A DNA stretch of 64,000 bases from Falciphora oryzae (lineage: Eukaryota > Ascomycota > Sordariomycetes > Magnaporthales > Magnaporthaceae). How positions within the stretch are numbered: the stretch's first letter is position 1; each line of letters opens with the position of its first letter. The stretch covers positions 155,607-219,606 of the forward strand of contig JNVV01000068.1 of NCBI GenBank assembly GCA_000733355.1, read 5' to 3'. This document shows positions 58,650-64,000 of this stretch, piece after piece. A program made the translations under genes and the position numbers. Under the pieces are notes generated by a model, which saw only the letters and a list, made by a program, of their open reading frames with translations, did not search any database and had not been told where the DNA came from.

Positions 58650-58898
58650 CGATACGGGGCCCATTGGAAACAATGTGTGAACGTATCGACATAAAAGCTT
58701 TAAAGATCACGAGATAGACGAAAAGCAATAAAATTAGAGATCAATAGATACCCTCTTCACAGTCTCGGTTTTAAGTCTCTTCGTCATTCAGTCGCTGATG
58801 GTATATTTTGGTAGATCGTCTCTGTCGCGCTTGTTCCATGTACACGCCATACTCCCCCCACTCTCCTCATTGCCAACGCGCTCTCGTCCGCCGACTGG

Positions 58899-61800
58899 CT
58901 ATTCCGCGCTAGGAACGCTCATGACACCCCTCCCAAACCAGTCCGCCACCGTGCCAAATCCGTCTTCGCTCTGCTCCAGCGCGTCCTTGAACAGCTCGTG
59001 CCGCCCGGCGTTCTCCGCCTGCGCCTGCCTAAGCGCCCTGATCGTCGCATTGTCCTTTGCGCACACGGGGCACTCGCCGGCCGCCGCCGCCGCCGCGTCG
59101 ACGTCGTCGTCGCGCACGTGGGCTGCCGCGCCGCGGCGCTTGAGGCAGCGCTGGTGGAACGAGTGCTTGCACAGGAAGTGGACGGCGGGGAGGTCGAGGG
59201 CCAGGGCGCAGCCGCTGCAGCGCGTCGCCTGGAAGACGGCGGGCCTGCCGCCGAGGTCGGCCATTTCGGCGCGGCGCTCGGCCGTCTCGGAGCGGAACGA
59301 GGCGATGCGGCGCCTGTCGGCCGCGATGCCCTTGCGCTCGCGCTCGATGGTCTCGCGCAGGTACGGCTTGAGCATGCCGACCGTGGCCACGTCGCCCTTG
59401 GACAGCGTCTGCACCACCTGCAGCGGCGCCATGAGCCCGCCCTTGTCGATGCGCTGCAGCACCGCCGCGAGCTCCTCGGGCCCGGCCTCGGCCAGCACCT
59501 TCTGGTCCGACGTCAGGTAAGCCAGGGCCGCCGGGTACAGCTGCGGCTCGTCCGGGCCGTACTTTCGCAGCGCCTTGATGGCGCCCCTCGTGTCCTTGGC
59601 CGACGTATACGACCGGAATATGTCGAAAAGGAGGCCCGACTGCTCCTTGACAAGCGTGGTGCCGTCCCGGAAGTTGGACAGGTGCGAGAGCAGCAGCACG
59701 CTCGAGTTTTCAATCGGCTTTTCGTTGCCCGAGATAAGAGACTTGGCCTTGGTTTCCCACTCTGCCCGCTTGTCTTCATCCTTTTGCTCGGCCGCCTTGT
59801 GGAGATACATCTCGAAGAGCGTTGTGTACACGTCTGTTTTTTCTGACTCGCCCAGGCTCTCCTCTTGGAGACAGGCTTCCAGAAAAATGATGAATTCGTC
59901 CGGGTGGTCGATGAAGGATGAAAAGGCGGTTCGGGGAGCTGGACGCTCGTATTTAATCCTTACTTGGGGCAGCAGGCGCTTGACCCCTGAGCTCTCTGCC
60001 CCAGGCGACTTCAAGTCGCCCTGGCTGTCCGGCGTCGGGCTTGCCGAGGTGTTGATGTAAGGCAGGGGTATTAAATGAGTGAGATTCTGCACAACCGACA
60101 CGGCCCCGGCAGCAATCCCACCAGAAGGAGCCGACGCTTCGTCCACCTGAACAGCATCGACCCTCGGCTGGTACTTCCCGCTGTAGTAGTCGATAAAAAG
60201 CTGGGTGGCGTCTTTGGGACAGTGTTCGATCAGGACTCTTGCGTATTTCATCAGGCATCGATATGCCTTGGGTCGGATATGTCAGCTCGTTTACTCGCTA
60301 AGCTCTTGTCACCAAAGAACGTGTGCGAACTAGAACTCACAATGTCGGGACTAAAGTGCCATATAAAGTCCAAGGCATCACTGTACTTTTTGGAGTCCTC
60401 GATCAGGATGTCAACCACGAGGTCGGTCTCGCCGTGCTTCTGGGCGAGGTATGCCGCCTGCTCGAAGTACCCGCCCTGCCTACACATAGAGATGGCCGTA
60501 TCCAGGTCGAACTTGAGGTCCCCTGGGGACTTGATGAATGCCTCAAGCTTGTCCACGTCCTTCAACTTGGCATAGCAGTTGAGCAATAGTGTGGTGTGAT
60601 CTGACGTAGCCTTGCGATTCTCATGCAGCTGCTCGAGGTAGCTGATGAGGTTGTGTATTCTTTGCGTGTCAAGGAACTGCGACCCGAGACGAATCAGTAA
60701 ATTGAACCGGCCTCGTGTCCCGATATAGCCAGACCGTGTGGCGTATGCAGCATTTCATCGGGCGTACCTTCCGAATGACCCTCGACGGCTCAGTGCTATC
60801 AATGGCTTTGATGTACTGTGCCATGGCGCCGTCGTAGTCGCCCTTTTGGTACAGGTGGTCACCAAACTTGCGAAAGATGACGTTCTGCTGTTGCGAATCG
60901 AGGCCAGACTTCTGTGCCAGCTCGATTGCCAGGAGGTAGAGGTTCCGCTGGTACAGCATTTCTAGTCTCTGCTGCAGTGGCTTCTCATGATATCGGGTCA
61001 CCTGTTGGGCAAGAGAGTTATTAGTATTCTGCCGAGGCCGAAAAAGAAGGGGCACGGGCACGGAGCCCTGCTTGCCTTTCCGTCTTGCGTCAGCACAAAC
61101 ATGTCCCCCCAGATCTGGAACAGCACCTGCACGGACGAGATGATGGACTCGCTGTGGGCGACTAGCTTCAGATCCGTTTCGAGGAATGAAAAGGTCGAGG
61201 CGTTGAAGATGGAGCCTGCGGCTGAGGCTCCGAACCTGCGACGCATCGAGTCGGCCTCCATGTCGGACGGGAAGGAGGCGGGCGGCGACACAACAGCCAG
61301 GTAGTCCCCATAGGTGGCGATCTGCAGCTTGGGGGCCTCGTAGGCCCTCGGCGGGCCCCTCCCGTCGAGTGTGTAGTAGTATATGGCGTCGTCCCTGGCC
61401 ACGACAATGTCGCCGGAGCGGCGGTCGACCGTCATGCAGCCGACGCCGCAGCCCGAGTCTTCGACCGTCTTGGGCGGCGAGCCCTGGCCCTTGCCGTGGA
61501 TGACGAGCTTGAGGATCCTGGAGGTGGTGGCGACGAAAAGCGTGGTCAACTTGGCGCCATCGGGCGAGACGCGCAACTCGATGCCGGTGATGGGCTCCTC
61601 GGACTCGTGCACGATGCGCTGGCGGGTGCCCTTGTCGTAGACAAGGTCGCCGCGGATGACAGCGACGGAGCCGTTGGCGAAACCGACGGCCAGCTGGGAC
61701 AGGTCGTCGGTGGCGGCAAAGGCCGAGATGGGGAACTGGCGCTTCGCGTTGCTGATCTGGACGGTGCTCAGGCAGGTGGGCAGGCCTGTCTTCTTGACGG

Positions 61801-62152
61801 GCTTGTCGAGCGCCCACACCTTGAGCACGGGCTCGCTGCTGAGGTCCTCGGCGATGGTGACCAGCATGCTGGTGCCCTCGACCTGGCGCATGTGGGTGAT
61901 GCGGGCGCCGCCATCGTAGGCCTGGAAGCTGCGCACAATCTTCCAGCTGGGGCCGATGATGCGCACGTATCCGTCGTCGCTGCCGAGGAACAGGCTGTCG
62001 GAGCCGGAGCAGACACTGGCGATGGCGTTGCTCTCGAAAAAGGCGCGTGTTTCGTCGTCGCGGAGCTGGACCTGCTGCACGTCAAAGAAGTCAAACGACT
62101 TCCACTGCGACAAGGTCAGCCTCGATGCCACGCCTGGCTGGGGCGTTGCCAT
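58899..62152 (-). CDS. VPS11: Vacuolar sorting protein 11 (HOPS/CORVET core subunit, RING-H2), 4 exons
   Basis: Exons in reading order are 61076-62152, 60768-61001, 60341-60676 and 58899-60266, joined in phase to 1004 residues, normal for Vps11/Pep5. It is a core scaffold of the CORVET and HOPS tethering complexes on endosomes and vacuoles. An N-terminal beta-propeller (about 1-350) is followed by an alpha-solenoid with RYHEKPLQQRLEMLYQRNLY, a coiled-coil stretch near 850 (ERERKGIAADRRRIASFR), and a C-terminal RING-H2 (about 897-953) with CSGC, CKHSFHQRC and CPVC. The first intron (61002-61075) has a GC donor (AAG|GCAAGC); the other two are GT-AG. The short spacer to the lipoate ligase (249 bp) is between 3' ends. 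Confidence 0.95.
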
Positions 62153-62617
62153 CCATGCTTACCGAAAGCGCCATTGTCACATTTCTCTCACGGTCGCTGG
62201 GTTCGGTCTGCTGTCGGCGGGCTCGTCGGAGCTCCTGGGTTGAGATGATGGGTACCTAGGCTCCGCGCGGAGCTTTCGAGCTGGGCACTGGGGGCTCCGA
62301 GTGCCTCTCCAGCCCCGCCTGGATTGACCTCTCCAGCCACAATTGATAATTGAACGACTGGGCCTGTGACCCGCCACCTTTGCACCCATGTGAATCGCGC
62401 ACCAAGATAGGTGGTGCTACACCGTCCAATTTTATTTTACGCTCTACCCAGTAACTGCCCTTGTAACGCCTAGCCCTTTCCTTTCCCACCCGACAAGCCG
62501 CTTGCCTTGATAGCCCGTCCCTATAGCCTCATTGCACTCCATGATTTATGCTGCGAATGCTCTCGCCCACGCCCTAGCAGGGCCGGGGCCAGTTGTTGTT
62601 GCGACTTTTGAAGTCGC
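62153..62617. other. Intergenic; upstream of VPS11
   Basis: This 465-bp spacer holds the VPS11 promoter and the 3' flank of the small secreted gene. No TATA box or further gene is seen. Confidence 0.55.
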
Positions 62618-62912
62618 TTACTTCGAAACGCAGTAGTTAGAAGCGTGGAGCCACTTGCAGCCGCTCAGGAACCTCTCGCACGAAGCCTTGGTCGTCTTGG
62701 CCTGGATTTTGAAGGAGGCATTAGAATGTTATTGCTTATAGATTTTATTGGAAGGAAGCTTCGGCTCTTACCTCGCAGTTCCTAGGCAGCAGCATATGCG
62801 TCTCGTCGCGGACCTGCAGCGTGGCGGCGTCGCTAGGCGAGTCGGCAGGGACGGGATTAGCCATGGCACCGACGGCCAGGATGGCGAAGATCTGGATCTT
62901 GGAGAACTGCAT
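62618..62912 (-). CDS. Small secreted four-cysteine protein, 2 exons
   Basis: Exons 62772-62912 and 62618-62701 join in phase across a 70-nt intron (GTAAGA to CCAG) to 74 residues. The signal peptide is about 1-18 (ending AMA), then a pro-like segment (NPVPADSPSDAATLQVRDE). The mature part has cysteines at 46, 55, 62 and 71, spaced C-x8-C-x6-C-x8-C, with several Lys. The last three cysteines are in exon 2, so unspliced translation would miss them. TATATAAA lies 158 bp upstream on the same strand. The protein is an effector or antimicrobial-type candidate; no family is recognised. Confidence 0.72.
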
Positions 62913-63069
62913 TTTGTCGGCTGGAAAGAAGAGAGAAAAGCGAAAGATCGGAAAGATTGAAGACAAGTTGGAAACTTGGAGGCCGAAAACGAAGGAAAGG
63001 ATCAAAGAATAGATCGGGTGACGAAGAAAAAGAAACAGAAAAGCCGAACTGAACAATAAACGAAGTGCG

Positions 63070-63077
63070 TTTATATA
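63070..63077 (-). promoter_or_regulatory. TATA box of the small secreted gene
   Basis: TATATAAA on the minus strand, 158 bp before the ATG at 62912. Confidence 0.5.
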
Positions 63078-63967
63078 GCCGGGCCGGCGATGTTTACCTA
63101 GTATCGCGACGCCCACCCGCTTGCTGCGCCATCATCCCCTTTCCGACGTTGCGGGGGCATGAATCGGCGACGCCGCAGAGAGCCGCATTGCATGTGGAGA
63201 GGCCGATTAGCGACGGCAGGGGCGCTCTATTTATGGCCTGCCATGCAAACCATCCATGCAACGAGGCGCGCGGTCCTGAGCCAGGCACGCACATAGGTAC
63301 ACAGTTGCAGTTCCGAGCTGCGGGCATGGAACTGTAGACTCAGGAGTAACCCTGAGCTGATTCGTGTCAAGAAGGGGATGATGCAAATCGACGAATTGAA
63401 GAGGGAATTGGCCGCTTCGAAATTTGAGAAGTAAAGTAATCCCATGCGCTCCCTCCCTTCGGAAGGCGCTGGGGACTGAGAGGAACATATCAAAGCAAAA
63501 GGAACGTCATCGTCAGCCGAGACCCATTGTTCATGGTGCAAAACGAGCAACTACCTGGGTACCTACCTACCTAGGTAGTCTCTCCCCAAAACCTTTGGCC
63601 GACTGTCCCAATCGGGCTAGTCAGCATCGCGGCCCCGGCTCAGGCTCACGTCACCCCCGCTCAGAAATGCTCAGGGATGCTCAGGCATAAAATCACCACG
63701 ACACCACCTCCTTCCTGCGGAACGCACGGCAATGGCATATTTACCACCAACATCGCTTCGGCCTTCCCTCAATCCTGTCAACTCTACGCGACTTCCGCCA
63801 TGAACGAGGATGCTGCTACCGCTGCCAGGAAAGGGAACGAGCCCAGATTGGCCAGAGACCCGGTTTCTGGCACCTTCCATTCCTGCCATGTCCAGGCGCC
63901 CATTTCCCGGTTGCCCACACGATGGACGCCGCGCAGGTGTCGTCGGCCTCTGCCTGCTGCTGCTAAG

Positions 63968-63986
63968 GAGAGAGAGAGAGAGAGAG
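63968..63986 (+). repeat. GA dinucleotide microsatellite
   Basis: An uninterrupted (GA)n tract of 19 nt close to the window edge. Confidence 0.95.
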
Positions 63987-64000
63987 TATATTTAACGTCG

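Larger units (their letters stand above)
62913..64000. other. Right end of window, no supported gene
   Basis: It contains the TATA-like element of the small secreted gene, the palindrome CTACCTAGGTAG at 63567-63578, and a GA repeat. A frame starting with ATG at 63800 stays open to near the edge but is compositionally unconvincing. Confidence 0.55.

Noticed and set aside
58998..59846. Plus-strand open frame opposite VPS11
   Set aside because: Antisense of the RING-containing exon, with repetitive Arg/Ala/Val composition typical of GC-rich shadow frames.
63800..64000. Possible gene start with ATG at 63800 running towards the right edge
   Set aside because: Arg/Ala/Pro-rich translation ends in the GA repeat; no signal or domain, so not reported as a gene.

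Overview
The window is nuclear DNA of a filamentous ascomycete (Pezizomycotina, most likely a Sordariomycete). Coding exons are GC-rich. Introns are short, mostly 67-135 nt, with GTRNGT/YAG borders and CTAAC-like branch points. Spacing between genes is large. There are NRPS and NRPS-like enzymes, a short-type peroxygenase and an HRXXH (Asp f 2/Pra1) protein. I see no transposon open reading frame, rRNA or CRISPR. One 40-nt assembly gap lies at 38872-38911. No species can be named from the sequence alone.

Left part, 1-28.5 kb: accessory and secreted functions. It opens with the 3' part of a large NRPS whose last A-T-C module has lost its catalytic signatures and which ends in a long disordered tail. 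Next come an intron-containing tRNA-Thr(AGT), a sphingolipid C9-methyltransferase, a BAHD acyltransferase with a triplicated internal segment, and a 2-oxoglutarate/Fe(II) oxygenase. These are followed by a stand-alone secreted AA8 cytochrome, a heme-thiolate peroxygenase, a spliced six-cysteine knottin-like peptide, a five-exon A-T-R carboxylate reductase, and a small unknown gene with a long intron. The NRPS, acyltransferase, oxygenase, peroxygenase and reductase could form a loose biosynthetic cluster, but long spacers and unrelated genes between them keep this a hypothesis.

Middle, 28.5-39.4 kb: very gene-poor. Its only clear gene is a three-exon Pra1/Asp f 2-type zincophore candidate. The upstream DNA carries four copies of CAAGGT, the hexamer reported for the zinc regulator ZafA. 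The island also holds homopolymer tracts, a possible decayed coding remnant and the gap.

Right part, 39.4-62.2 kb: mainly housekeeping. It has a DOCK-family GEF, a small unknown gene, a C2H2 zinc-finger protein, a nitrilase with a large insertion, chorismate synthase, a lipoate-protein ligase (divergent from chorismate synthase) and the HOPS/CORVET subunit Vps11, which has one GC-AG intron. A small secreted four-cysteine protein follows at 62.6-62.9 kb. The last kilobase has no supported gene.

Exon borders were worked out by reading splice signals and checking that frames join. No database search or transcript evidence was available.
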